Source of the DNA: Phlebopus portentosus
Lineage: Eukaryota; Basidiomycota; Agaricomycetes; Boletales; Boletinellaceae
Direction of reading: 5' to 3'
Assembly (NCBI GenBank): GCA_037892935.1
Contig: JAYXKI010000015.1
Coordinates: 1,054,001-1,118,000 of the forward strand
Length of the DNA: 64,000 bases
The translations under genes were made by a program, and so were the position numbers. Position 1 is the first letter of the stretch, and each line of letters begins with the position of its first letter. Below, in pieces: positions 45,709 through 58,136 of the stretch. Under the pieces are notes generated by a model. That model did not search any database and was not told the origin of the DNA. It saw only the letters and a program-made list of their open reading frames with translations.

Positions 45709-48700
45709 TCACATGATAATGCAACGCCATTTGCTTTCGCTCTGCTCCGATGCGGGCTCCGTCGACGGGGGCGTCACAACAGGTGAGATTGATGCACCTT
45801 CAACGACTGGCTTGCTGAATACTCCTGTCGCAGTCTCGAGAGACGTACGCTCCTTCTTCACAGACGAGGAGACCCATCCACCGGGGAAGGCGAGTGCAGA
45901 TGCAGTTGATTCAAGACGTCTGCGTGAGGCGAGTGGAGAGAGCTGGTCGTCACCCTCAAGGGTATCCGCCTCAAGGGTACTATCCGCCTCAGCGACTTGC
46001 CTGTATGAAGTATTTATTCAGTCACATGAGCACAATGATACATACTGAAGAACTTACGTGGGTTGCTCGGATGCTGAGTGGCCTTCCGTCTGAGCGAAGG
46101 CAGATGGGAACGATCTCATAGCAAGAGTATGAGCAACGCCAAGCGATTTACCAATGCCTACAGTACCAGTCGGAGTGACAGTGCTCGATTGTTCTTCTCC
46201 CAACGATTCGACTTCAGAGCCTTCATGCAACTTCGGAACCGACATCGTCTCGATGTCGGGAGTCGTGACATTCGTTCCAGTCTCTTGTGACGGAGAAAAG
46301 GTGTCGGAGATCTGCGTATAAGCACTGTCTGTACTTAGCGTGTTCGTAACAATGACTGGCAGCGCAGGATGAGCAGCAGTAATGCCAACTTTAGGGATAG
46401 TCAACTCTGGAGCTGAGAGGATACTATCTTCAGTCTCAATTGCTTGGCTTGGATGGTTGTCTGCGGTTTCGGCCGCGATGATGGTTTCCTCGGTTGCATA
46501 TTCGGTCAAGACAGGCCGGCCGGCCTCCTGCACTGCGTCGTCCTCCAGAAGTAAAGGTCGTGGCTCAGCGTCCTCAATTCCAGAAACAGCAGCTTCAGTC
46601 AAAGGCTCCGATGATTCCCCGAGACCCTCAACTATCTTCGCTGACAGAAGAGGCGTACAGAGCGGTGAGATTGGCTTATTCCCCTCTTCGGTGCTAGTCA
46701 CAAGAGGAGTCTTTGCTTCCGCCTCCATCAACGAAGTGACTTCTGGATCAGTCCTAGGTGAATCTGGTGGATTTGGGATGTGACTGGATTCAGATACTTC
46801 TGAGAGGGTGTCGAATCCAGGAGTCACAGAGCGGAGCTCGGACCTTGGAGTCGACGGCATCTCTGGCTCATTACTGTCCGCAATAGACCCGCCTTCCTCA
46901 AGTTGTCCGGCAGTTGCTGCTCCCTCGACTACTCCAGGGCCCATCTGCGTCACAGAATACGAGGGCGGATAGGGTGACTTTGGACGTGCGATGACTGGCA
47001 CGGACTCGGACGCAGGAGCATCCGTCTGCGGAACTTCAGTAACATCAATATGAACAGATGGCGCCTGTTCTTCCGCTACAGCTTGTTGCTCTTCACTAGA
47101 AGCATCCAGCTTGGATTCAGCGGGTGCGTCAGCATCAAGATGCAGCTCTTCTGGCTCAGGAATGCCAGGTCCGACTTGTGTTACAGAATATGAAGGTGTC
47201 CACGGTGACTTGGGCCTATCTGGTACTTCTTTCGCACTGGTGTCTACGGCTAAGGCTGCCAGAACAGTTTCGAGTGGCGCCTCTGGCTTCTCATCAATAA
47301 GGGGCTCGTCCGAAGGCTCGGCCTGATGGACCTGCAAGAATACATAAGACATTGCGTTTTGATGACTTCTGTGAATCATACCTCAGTTATCGTAGGTACC
47401 TCTTGCTCGGCATCACTCTTGGCCAAGACTGTCGTTTCTTCAGGTTTCGGAAGTTCGTCCGTGATCGTTTCAGAAGCCGGTGTCTCAGCCATGACAGACT
47501 CAATAGTCTGAGTATAAGCTGCCCGTGCGACGGGAACGGACGCCAGGACTTGTATATCTTCCACTTGCGAGGGCTGAGATACTTCTTCGGCAGGAGGAAG
47601 CTCAGCGACAACGTCAACGGCCTTCTCTACGGCAGGCTCTTCTTTGGGTTCCTCCGGCTCCTCGGGATGAACGGGAGATGCACCTTGAGTAATCACGGAG
47701 TAGGAGGACGTCCAAGGCGATTTGGGCCTTTCTGGAGTCTCTGAAGCATTCATATCGACATTTACAGCCTGTGGTGCAACAACTTCAGCATCCTCAGGTT
47801 GTTCCAAAAGAATCGATTGAGTGGGTGTCTCATGCTCCTGTTCAATAGTTAGCGAAGGAAGCTTAATAGTGCACAGGAAGCTCACTTGTGAACCACCAGC
47901 AGTTGTCTCTTCCTCTACTTTACCCTCATCAGGTTTAGTCTCGTCCACAATCTTTGTAGGAGTCGTCGCCTCGTCCTCAGCTCCAGTCTCTGTTGGCGTG
48001 GACGAGGACAGTGCAGGTAACTTAGCAACTTCCTCTGATGGAACTCCTACAGCTTTAGCAAGTCTCAACTCCACAGGGATATCATCCTCTTCATCCTCGT
48101 CTGAGGAGATGAAAGACAGAGTCTCCGACATAGGCGTAGGCGTTTCGATTGAAACGTCAGGGACGACTTCGACTTCCTCTGGTTCTTCGGCGTCCTCGAT
48201 GGTTTCTGATTCGTGCGCTTCAGCGGGTTCAGCCGAATTGGGCTTTGCTTCGGCCTGAGGCGCACCGACCGTGTCTTCAGGAGTGTGTTCGGGTCCTTCC
48301 GTAGCTGCTGAAGCATCCTCAGCAGACGGTGGTGCCCGGACCTCCTCTGCCTCCGGAATCTCTTCGTCATGTTCAACCGCGGGTTTGGCTTCATCCTCCG
48401 CACTCGCTGCCGGTTCCTGCTCAGCCAAAGCGGTTCCCGCTGGTTCAGCAACAGTCACAGGCTCAACGTCCTCAACCGTTTCCTCGCCCGGGACAGCAAC
48501 AGCCGACTCCTGGACTTCAGCCCCGTCGCTGACAGCAGCAGTCGGTTCCTGAGTTTCAGCGGGCTCTTCAGCAGACGCGGCTTGAACCTCCGGAACAGTC
48601 TCCTCCACCTCCTCAGCTGCTTCCGCTGCACTTTCTTCTTGAAGGAGCTCATCTACCTCGTCGATTATCGCCGCTAGCACATCGGACGATGCAGCTTTCT

Positions 48701-51599
48701 CCGTTGTTACGGTCCATCCTGTTGCTGGAGTAGCAGCCGGCTCGAAAACTTTCTCTGTTTCAATCGTTACACCGGAATCTTCTGCCTGCACGCCTGTAGC
48801 TATCGGTTCTTCGGCTGGACGTATGTCTGCAGTAGGTGTTTCAGTTTCTACGGCTTCCGGTGTGTCCCGTTCACGAATGGGCAGTGATTCTGCAGCGTCC
48901 GTCGGAGTCGCTTCCTCAGAAGGAACCTTAGTGGAAAGTATTTCTTGCGCTGCCTCCGTTACAAGCTCTTCCTTCGCAGCATCAGCTGCCTTATCTTCAA
49001 ACTGTGTAGCTTCTTCACCGGGAGCGACCTCTCCAGAAACAACCTCTGCCGCGGATGTTTCTGCCTCTTCGGGATCGGGAGAAACAAGGTCTTCAGTTGC
49101 TTTTTGCTCATCTTCAAGCCCAGTCGGGGGATCCTTCGTGGTGTCATTGTCTACAGGCTTTTCTTCCTCAGCTTCGGTCGCTGGTACCTCGTGCGAGTCG
49201 CTTGCTGGTTCAGCCGGCTTACTATCAACGCCAGTGTCCGCCTCAACATCAGTGGATGCTTCTTCCTTCGGAACGACTACATCTTCCGCAGAAGGGGCTT
49301 CGGCGACGACATCAGCAACTGGTTCGACAGGCGCATCGGCGGAACTCCCAGAGACTTCTTCAACCTTATCTTCAAAGTCAGCTGCGTCAACTTCCTTCGG
49401 CACATCCTCAGAAACTTCTCTATTCTCATCGTCTTCGGGGGCAACTGCAACGCCTTCGGCAGATGGAGTCTCGACAGACGGAGCGGGAGCTTCAACTTCG
49501 TCCTTAACCTCGGAAGATGAGACAATCTCTTTCTCCTCCGGCTTGTCCTCGGACTCAGATGCTAGAGTTGACTCAGCAATTGTTGGCGCTGGTACATCTG
49601 AATTCTCCTCTGCGAGAACAGTCTCTGGTTGTTCCACTGACGCTTCGACTTTGTCCGCCGGTTCGTCTGCCTTCGCGATTTCCGTGCTCTCAGGTTCTGC
49701 AGGTAGAACTTCAGGAGCTGCTTCAGGCGCCTCTTCGACCTTCACTTCGGAAATCGCAGGAGCTTCGGGCTCCTTAGCCTCCTCTTCCTTTTCCGCCTGC
49801 TCCTGTATCGAGGATGCATCATGTTCTTCAAGTGCCGCGGACGGTGCCTCGGCTGTCTCTTTCACCTCAGGTTCAGCGATAGGCACAGGCTCCTCAGTCT
49901 CAACTCGCGTTTCCTTCTCTCCAGTCTGGATCTCCGGAACGACCGCACTTTCAAGACCAGCCACTGCTCTAATCTCTTCGTCAGTCGGAGTACACAAGAT
50001 GACTTCGTCGTTAGCGTGTGCGTGAGCCAGCTCGTATGCCCTTTTCGCGGCATCGTCAACGGTAGTAGCAACGGTCTCGAGGGGTTCTCGTTGTGCTTCA
50101 GGGGTGCAGTACCCTCAGGTTCAACATTAGGTACTGCAGATACCGGCTCGACATTATCCTGCTCAGCACTAATTTCCACTGGCTCGGCAGCAGGCACGTC
50201 GGCAGGAGGCTCTGGCGCAGAGGTATTAACCAGAACTGACTCCTCCGCAGCAGGTCCTTTCGCCTTGACATCGCCGGCGGCTTTGGTTTCTACTTCCGCC
50301 TCGACGTCCTTCTCAAAAGCTTCTTGAGGTTTAGTTTCGCTTCCAGCTGGCTCATCTGGCACAGTCTCCACTGGAGCAGCATCGACTTGAATAGGCACCT
50401 CGTCGTTATCGGTCGTGATCTCATCCGCCGGTTTCGTCTCCGCCTCGACGGAAAGAGCAGATGCTGAAGGGTCCTCTTTGACCACTTCTTCGACGGTCGC
50501 TGGAGCTTCAATTACGAGAGGAACCTCGTCTGCAGCAGGAGCAGGAACGCCAACTAGCGTCTCTTCTTTATTAGACTCTTCTGCAGGCTTGTTCACCTCA
50601 CCCTGCCCCTCGATAGGTTCTCCTGCAACTTTGTCCAGCACTTCTTCTTTCGCATCTTCCTTAGCATCAGCTTCGGTTTTAGTAGCAGCGATATCTTCAG
50701 GTTCACCGATATCCTATGTATATGCGTTATCAGAATTAGTTATGAGCAGGTATGAACTCAATCAATGATGAATTAACGAAATAAATGCGTACCTCCGTCT
50801 TGGCAGCCTCGATTTGTGTTTCAGACGGCTGTTGTGTGGATACGGCGAAATCCACCGGTATCGACTCGGATTCTGGTTCGGCCTTGGATTCAGAGTTGGA
50901 CTCCGCATCTTTGCCCTCTGATGTAGGTTCAACCGCGGAGACCTGCATAACCGCGGAGAGTAATAATACAATGAGATGATGTATTGGAGTGACACGATTA
51001 GCTTATGCGCGTTAAAGCCACAGAAATGTCACGAACCGAGGCGTCAGGACTGATTCCCAGTCCAGTCTCTCCGCTCTTCGCGTCCAGGTCGGCTGTAGCT
51101 CCGACTGGCGTGGCTTGAACCTCAGGGACCGATTCTTCCGTTGGTCCCGCGCTGGGCGGTGGCGGCGCGACGTCAACGTCGACGAGCGGAACGGCCGTAT
51201 CGTTTGCAGCCTACACGAGCAAAAAATAGGCGCGCATAAAGAACAAAGAAGGAATTGAAATCAGCAATCTTCAAGAGCCAACAAAGAAAATGGACAGGAA
51301 AAAAAAATACTAACCACAGTATCCGCATCCGTTTCCTCGAGACCCAACACAGGATCCTCCGCCTTCTCAGCTTTCTCCTCCGGGATCGTGTCTCCAGAAC
51401 GTACGCGCTCCTGGAGCTCATCCAGTTTCTGCGCCGGATCCACACCCACACCACTCACATCCACCCCCTTCACCGCCTTTTCCAATTCCGCCTTTAAGAC
51501 ATCAACCACCTCCGTATCATGAATGTCCTCCGCTGATGATGCGGAATGCATCGGCATGAGCGGCACAGCGACAGCAGGAGCACTTGCAACCTCCGTCAT
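45709..51599 (-). CDS. very large acidic Ala/Glu/Pro/Val-rich low-complexity protein (frameshifted)
   Basis: Exons 51599-51315, 51210-51037, 50942-50793, 50713-47382, 47331-46058 and 46000-45709 would encode about 1,835 residues. Almost the whole length is disordered, rich in Glu, Ala, Pro, Val and Ser. A motif is repeated three times near the C-terminus: RPKSPWTSSYSV (about 47700), RPKSPWTPSYSVTQVGPG (about 47200) and RPKSPYPPSYSVTQMGPG (about 46960). The end reads LASRRRLESTASALAFPGGW then VSSSVKKERTSLETATG, the only part that looks ordered. No signal peptide or membrane segment. The fourth exon lacks one base: at 50101-50104 a run of four G (CCCC on the coding strand) where five would keep frame (GCA CCC CCT GAA). 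Either a sequencing error or a real frameshift. No family recognised; a scaffold role is speculation. Confidence 0.72.
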
Positions 51600-52442
51600 T
51601 TCCTTTCGTCCAATAGCAAGTCAACCTGACCGCGCGTCGGCAAAAGGGGAGCTCGTGAGTCGTTAGAAAGAAGAGGAAGTTCACGTTATCCGTATCGTTC
51701 AGGCGTATAAAGAAAAGAGACGGCCCTCAACAGTCAAGATCCCCAAATAAGTAGAAGTAGGTCAGTAGGTAAGGCGGTTCCTTCTTTGAATGGGTGGACG
51801 AGAGAACCAAGTAAATCCCCGTCCGCTCCGATTATATCCAAGAAAAAGAAAACCAGTCCCGTAATTAAGAAAAAGACGCGTTCTACGTGATATCGACGTG
51901 TCTCCGAAGGGTCCCAAGCAATCCCAGAGCTTGTCGTCGGTGGTTTACCAACGACGAAGAAGGAATAGCAAGAAAGGGATAGGGAAAGAAAGGCGCAACA
52001 GGAGATGCCTCGTGGCTTTTCTTATTCAGTCGGCATTTCCCGAATCGCTTCAGGGCCGGATCAAAACGCGTCAAGACGCGACTCGACGTCGTCGCGTCCA
52101 CCAGTCAGGTCATCAGGATCACGCGATTTTCATCCCAAGTCACACGCATTTTATCAAGAGAAAAAAGAACCTGTTCATGCCGCGCAGTTATGCACACGCG
52201 ACATCTACTACAGACAAGGGATCAAGGACAAGAAAGAAAGAGAAAAAAAAAAAAGAAAATAGTATGTGCTAAACTATCGTAGTCATCCGTAGATAATAGA
52301 GAAGGGAGTTGAGGCGGGACAAAGGAACGCGTGCTATTACCTACGTTCGCGTGCATGCAATCTCTCCGTGCATAGTCCAGGTAAAATAGATACCATGAAA
52401 TTAAATGTCCATCGATGTTGTTCTCTAGTCATCCGAATTCTT
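51600..52442. other. intergenic, no gene seen
   Basis: Upstream region of the acidic-protein gene and downstream of the Kre9-like gene. Purine-rich near 52225-52260. No feature recognised. Confidence 0.45.
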
Positions 52443-53538
52443 TTACAGAAGGGCAGCGCCGACGAGGCCAACCAGACCGGCAAAGCCGGCCGCATTCATC
52501 GTCGATCCGCGCATAGCGCCACTCGATTCTGAAGAAGTAGCGGAAGCCGCAGTGCCTGAAGATGCATGTACTGATGAGGAACCAGTCGACTTGGCTGAAG
52601 AGAGGGAGTGGAGAGAGCTGGACGCCCCGGCCAAACTGGCCGAGCTGACCCCAAGGGAGCTGGGAGTGGTCGAAATCGAAGACATACCCGATGCTGTACC
52701 AGTAGATGATTTTGTGCTGGTTCCACCTGTACCTGTGGTGGATGCGGACGCAGCGGTCGCGGTGGCACTAGAACCGCTCGTAGCGGATCCGCTTACGGTA
52801 ATCGAGGAGTTGACGCAGCTAAATGTAAAAGCTACTGTCAGCCTCCCAAGCCGTGCCAAAAGCCAGCCTCAGGAAAACTCGTCAAACCGTTATGCACTTA
52901 CCTAGAGTCTGAGCTGCTGGCGATGGTCACAGCGCTAGAGTAGACCTGCTCGCCAGTGCTGTCTCTCAAGGCAACGGTACTAAATGGGGAATTAGATGAG
53001 TTGTCATTCTTCGTCCGCTCTAAGACAGATAAACTTACATGGACGTGCCCGCAGCGATGTCAACAGTCCACGTTAGCTGAGTATCGTTGGTAGCATCGAA
53101 AGACTTAAGCTAAAGATGACGGAAGCGAAAAAACCTCTCGTCAGCATGATAACGCCACCCAAGAAGCGCACCATGCTTTGCTTACTGCATCTGCAGAAAC
53201 TTCTCCACCTAGCAACGACAACAAATGTCATGAAAAAGGTCATACTCGAGGCAGTAAAAAGATATGCTATACCTGGGATGATGGAAAGGTAGTAGGGTGC
53301 CGTTCCGTCACTCCATGTGAGTAGGACGGGCTCTGAGGTGGCAGTCAGCAAAAATGAAAAAAGCCATGCCATTTTTCACATACGGCACTGAACGACACTT
53401 GTACTGAGGTGAACATGTTAGACTCTGAAACGATATCTAATAGTGTTTTTTTCTTTCTACTCACGGAGTGTTGACCGTCAAGGCATAAACCCGAGCGGCG
53501 AGTGACGCGAAAAGAGCGATGGCAGCGAAAGACTTCAT
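52443..53538 (-). CDS. Kre9/Knh1-like Ser/Thr-rich GPI-anchored wall protein
   Basis: ATG at 53538; exons 53538-53465, 53403-53384 (20 nt), 53332-53273, 53208-53186 (23 nt), 53109-53039, one ending near 52914 and a last exon to 52443. Signal peptide MKSFAAIALFASLAARVYA, then the family start LTVNTPTSVVQCQPVLLTW, SDGTAPYYLSIIPG, GEVSADALKSFDATNDTQLT and WTVDIAAGTS, ITVALRDSTGEQVYSSAVT, SSCVNSSITVSG. A Ser/Thr/Gly/Ala-rich stalk follows, then AGFAGLVGLVGAALL, a typical GPI-signal end. Proteins with this N-terminal domain (Ser-Thr-rich GPI-anchored family, related to Kre9/Knh1 of beta-1,6-glucan synthesis) sit on the plasma membrane or wall; wall assembly as a role is by family. Its tiny exons make gene callers likely to miss parts. 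Confidence 0.87.
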
Positions 53539-54183
53539 GATGCTTGCTTGTTTGCTTGGAAGATAAAAGACGCGGTAGTCGAGTAAAAGGCGAGGGAGAG
53601 AAGGGAGGGACAATGAGATGGTGGGAGATGAAGAAAAGAGATGAGACGAGGCGAACAAGGGGATTCGATTTGTAGCGTTTCGGGGGGCATTTTATATTTA
53701 TTCTTATTAGAATAAAGAACAATCCGGGCTGACATTCCAATAAAATTCAATCTCCGCAATAACCGAAAATGACTTCCATGACCGACACTAGTACTGTATG
53801 CGGCTCCCGAGCTGTGCTAGACTGCGCTCGGCTTCCTCTTTATCATGCTCGCTGCTGCGCACTCGGCGTCGTCGACAACTCACGAAATATCATCCTCTTC
53901 CTCCTCGGTGCTCTTGAAAAAGACGCATATATGCACATACTTACCGAGTCAGATGCCAAGTTCTCCATATCACACATCACACGAAAAAAATAATATTCTC
54001 AGTGGTTCGTTTCGAGGCGGAAAAACAAGATAGCAGCCAGTCGTGAACCCTACAAACACAGCCTTGTCTTCTTTTGTGGAGCTTCCGAGATCTTCCCCAT
54101 CACTCTTTCATCAAACCAAATCACCGGAAGCCGAAAAAAAAAATCCCGTCCGTCCCGTAAGTACTGGGTACTGTATTCCCCTC
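53539..54183. other. intergenic, no gene seen
   Basis: Contains the promoter of the Kre9-like gene and the 3' end of PRMT5. Short A runs near 54135; no other feature. Confidence 0.4.
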
Positions 54184-57100
54184 TCAAAGGCCGTACCAAC
54201 TGCTGCGCCCGCCAGGATTATGCAAACTCGTCTGTCCGATCTTCACCACGCCTATTACTTCCTCTTTCCCTGACATCCCATGTCCATTCCTGCTATCAGT
54301 CCCAGTATCAAACCCAAATCCGAGTCTAGGCTCGGGCGTGGAAACGAGAGGAGGAGCAGGAGCAAGAATAGGTGGTCCTCCACCAATGCTCAGATCAACT
54401 GCATCAAGTAGGGGACTCCGTGCGCGGGGCCCTGGCGACGCCGTCACTGCAACCGGGGATGCAATCAGCGAACCGGCGCCATTGACGCGGTGGGGCGTTG
54501 GAGTGGGAGTCGCGCTTGTAATCATATTCGCACTACTTGGAGTTGGCGTTGGTGAGGACGGTGGAGGAGGCACTACTTGATGCGCTCGTGCGCTAGAACC
54601 TAGCCCTGCAGAGTGCGGCTGTGATTGCGTTCGTATTTGGTATGGCGAACGTAGAGCACTCGAACTCGGAAGGGATACCGGTAGGAACGCTTCTGCGTAC
54701 CATTCGTACCACACCTTGTCGGATGCAGTCAGCCGCCAGACATTGACGCGCAGCTCTGCATTGCTAGGCAAGTACAGCGGTTCCTGGATTTACACACAAA
54801 TTAACTCAAATCATTTCACCCAGGGGAATGAAGCCCACCTTTAAGGGAAAGAAACAAGGGAACCAGCTGAGCATGTCTTTTGAGATGTAATCCTTGCGGT
54901 CCGGATGTATGCTCAGCCCGATATTATCATACAACACCGCCTCGAAGTAACCCGCGAATCCATGAAGGATACCAGCATGAGGATTGCAAACGTCAGCGAC
55001 GCAGACCGCGAGTTGTGACTATTCGTGAGCGGTAGTCCTGCGATCAAGTTTGCTAAGTATGACACGGACCATGGAAAAGGCGCATATACTCGCCATTAGA
55101 ATCTAACACCGCATCCTTCCTCGGATGCTCAAACTCCCAACACTGCTGGATCCGATCTCCACATCGCCCAGAATGTCCAAGTCCAGGCGAGTCCTCCACA
55201 AGGAAGTTGAAAGACTGAGGCATCACCACATATGGCGTCTCGAGTCCCTTCTCCCGATCCTTCTCTTTCGCGTCTTTGCTCCCCCTGCTTCGTGATACAG
55301 CTTGGCCGATTGGATGGGTGCGAGGAAGGAGGCATATGAAGAAGGTATCGATACTCCGCCGTCTTTTTTTACTTTAGCGCGAGTAACCAAGAGGACACCG
55401 CAGATGTGTACGGACCTTTCAGAAACCTCATCGCTCCGTCAAGACATTCTGGACTGAGCTCATTATCACCGAACGAGCCTAGTAGCTCGCTAACGAGAAT
55501 ATCTGCCTTATTCGGTACTTCAAGTCGCCTCATATCGCCGAACAACACAGACACTTTGTCCTTCCATTCCGTTTCTCGTCGCTGTTGTAACCTGATATCA
55601 TCCTTGCACCATGAGCACTCGTCATGAACTCAGGTAAAGCGAAACATACGTTACATATGCGGACGGGTTCTTTTCAATGGCGTATATGAAGACGTTGCGT
55701 GAGGAACGCTCGACTGCTTTTAGGGCCCGAGAGACGAGTGGTCCTCGACCAGCACCTGCGACCGTGAGGACGCTATTAATACAAGATCGTCAGCACAGAT
55801 GTACACATCATGATTTGCGTAGACGCACATTCGGTCCTCCGCAGACCGACCGCATAGAGCCTTAAATATTGCCTGCATGACTGATATATCATAAGTACAG
55901 AGCAAAGACTTTTAATGTACTCACCTCCTCATACTTTTGATATTTCACCGGATCACGCTCGAAGTTTTCGTACACAGTACTCGCCAAATGGTCCTGCAAA
56001 GGCTATACAGGAGCTAATGAAATCGGCTCATAACATCTAATTGTGTATGACAGAAGCCCAACTCACCTGAAGGGGCATTTGTAAGAAATCCTGATACCCC
56101 TGGGCGTAGTTTTCGAGGGTATTGGCTTCTTGTGCGCGACGAGTGTAGGGAGAGCTTTTCTCCAGGTATCGAATGTAGTCGACGTATTTGTCTTCTGTGC
56201 CCGGGGGTGGAGACGTGAGCCGGTGCCGGATAAAACGATTGCTGGACGAGTCTACGTATGAATGATCAAATGTATTGAGATTATAACTAAGTTTTCGAAG
56301 AACAGGATTGAGAGAATTCGCTTACTCGCATCATCATTTGAAGGAACTGCTGAGTGCCTTTGGGAAGGACAGGGTATCCTTTCGCATTGGGGATGAAAGT
56401 AGAAGCAGGGATGAATATATGCGATATGGGCTCAGCAGCCCATCGGGTCAAAACCCCGCGTATCGAAGGGAGAGGCAGGGTTAAATCCAATGCTATCAAG
56501 AAAAAGGCGCGTTTAAAGGAAGGCAGTTGATAATTGAGATGGTAAACATACCTAACGTCAGTCTGGAACTGTGTCCGCAGATCGTACGTATACTATCCCA
56601 AGCCTCCCAAGTTCCGCTCAACTCTCCAACAGGCGGCGCTTTCAAGTTCAACGACGGGCTTCGCATCGCAGTCGGGCTCGTCTGTGCTGAACTCAAATTT
56701 GATCCCGAAGTCGAGCTGGACAACTGACTAAGGGTAGATGAACCAACAGAGCTCGAGCTCGAGCTAAACGCCGGAGAAGGCGGTGGGGGCGGGAAGCCTG
56801 ATGAAGCAGGCGGGACAGGCGTCCCAGAAGACGTAGTCTTCTGCGCCGTCGACAATACAGCAGGGTCATACAATGGCAATCTCACAGCAACATACAGGAA
56901 ATGCGAGCTCTCCAAGCATGCGCGGATCGCTCGCCCGTATGATGCTGCGTGTGCGCGCTCGAGCGGAGGAGGGAGGATGACGCTCGTCAGACCTAGGTAG
57001 GTTGCGTATGCGATCTCGCTCTTGAGTGCGATTTCGCAGTCATGACGGATCCAGTCGTCTGGGGAGTCGAGTTCGAGCCAGTCGGATGCGAGGCCTATGA

Positions 57101-57593
57101 CGTTCTCTGCTTCGTCTGAGCCGATTATTTCACTCAGCTGAAAGTTATTACCGTCGGGCTACGAGGCGGGATGACCCACCTAATCCAATCATATTGCATT
57201 CTTCCCTCAGGAAACACGGCGCAGCCCTCCATCTCTCCGCTCTCTCCTCAAGTTCCCTCTCCTTCCTCTTCCTGTCCTCCTCTTCACTCTGCTCTAACCC
57301 TCCAAGAACATCGTCGTCAGCATTACTCTGGGTCGCACACATCGAAGTCCACCTGTCCTTCCATTTCTCGTTCGCAATAGGTAAGGCAAAGCCGTCAAAG
57401 TACCCCCGTCCATCGGCTTTAAGCTTGAGTAAAGGCGAAGCAAAACCAGTTAGATCATCATCTTGAGCTGCTGTTGCTGGTTTGTTGAGCTCTTCCTGGG
57501 TATATAAACGGATGATCGGGCTGACGTTGTTCCAAGATGCGTCCATCTGGGTTGAGATACAAGACTCAGACAAGTGGTGTTACATACACTCAT
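54184..57593 (-). CDS. PRMT5: protein arginine N-methyltransferase 5
   Basis: Type II arginine methyltransferase (Skb1/Hsl7 in yeasts), making symmetric dimethylarginine on histones and splicing proteins. The N-terminal TIM barrel includes [77 protein letters not shown] and [20 protein letters not shown]. The Rossmann part has [29 protein letters not shown] (AdoMet-binding GxGRG), [10 protein letters not shown] and [20 protein letters not shown] (double-E loop), and the beta-barrel ends with [20 protein letters not shown]. At least nine introns. A first ATG at 57593 (6-nt coding exon MS) or the ATG at 57546 are both possible. Two low-complexity Ser/Pro inserts stand out: about 45 residues inside the TIM barrel (56690-56860) and about 125 residues just before the last barrel strands (54250-54640). 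Confidence 0.92.
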
Positions 57594-58136
57594 TGACGCG
57601 TAAGTACCAAGTCGGGATCTACCCGGATTCAATTCTGACTCGGAGAGGGTTGGTTTAGTTTAGCGGAGGTAGATCTTCACGTGATGGCTGCGGAGATAGA
57701 CACCCTTCGGAGTCCGAATTTCCAAATCATGAACTCTGGCTCCGCTTCAAACTGTGTACGATCGCTCACCTTTTGGTCAGGGCGCAGCTTCGCTCAGCTC
57801 AGGAAAGGCAGAGCCGAAGTACACATCGCAATAACAACAGGGCTTCTGCACCGAAAGGCATGTCTGTGTCTCTAGGTGTCTGTCTATGCTGATTAGCCGA
57901 CGGCCATTCAGATTATCCGCCACGGACATATCTGTCGTCTTCCTCTGTGCTTACTGAACTTATCGTTTACAATACAATACGACCACGTTACGATGTTCAT
58001 GCATGCATTGTATCTTGGCTTATTTGCTGGCACGATAGCCGCTTAGGTCGAAATCCCAAACTCGTCCAAATGACGAGACACGTCCAATAAACCTGTACCC
58101 TCTCGTGCAGTTGACAACTCGAGTTAGTTTCGTTGC
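57594..58136. other. divergent intergenic region
   Basis: Lies between PRMT5 (minus) and the transposase gene (plus). The missing first exon of the transposase and its 5' terminal inverted repeat should lie here, but neither was found. Confidence 0.35.

Noticed and set aside
48823..50025. 400-codon plus-strand frame rich in Ser/Ala
   Set aside because: It is the complement of the acidic Glu/Ala coding exon on the minus strand; codon bias makes the opposite frame open.
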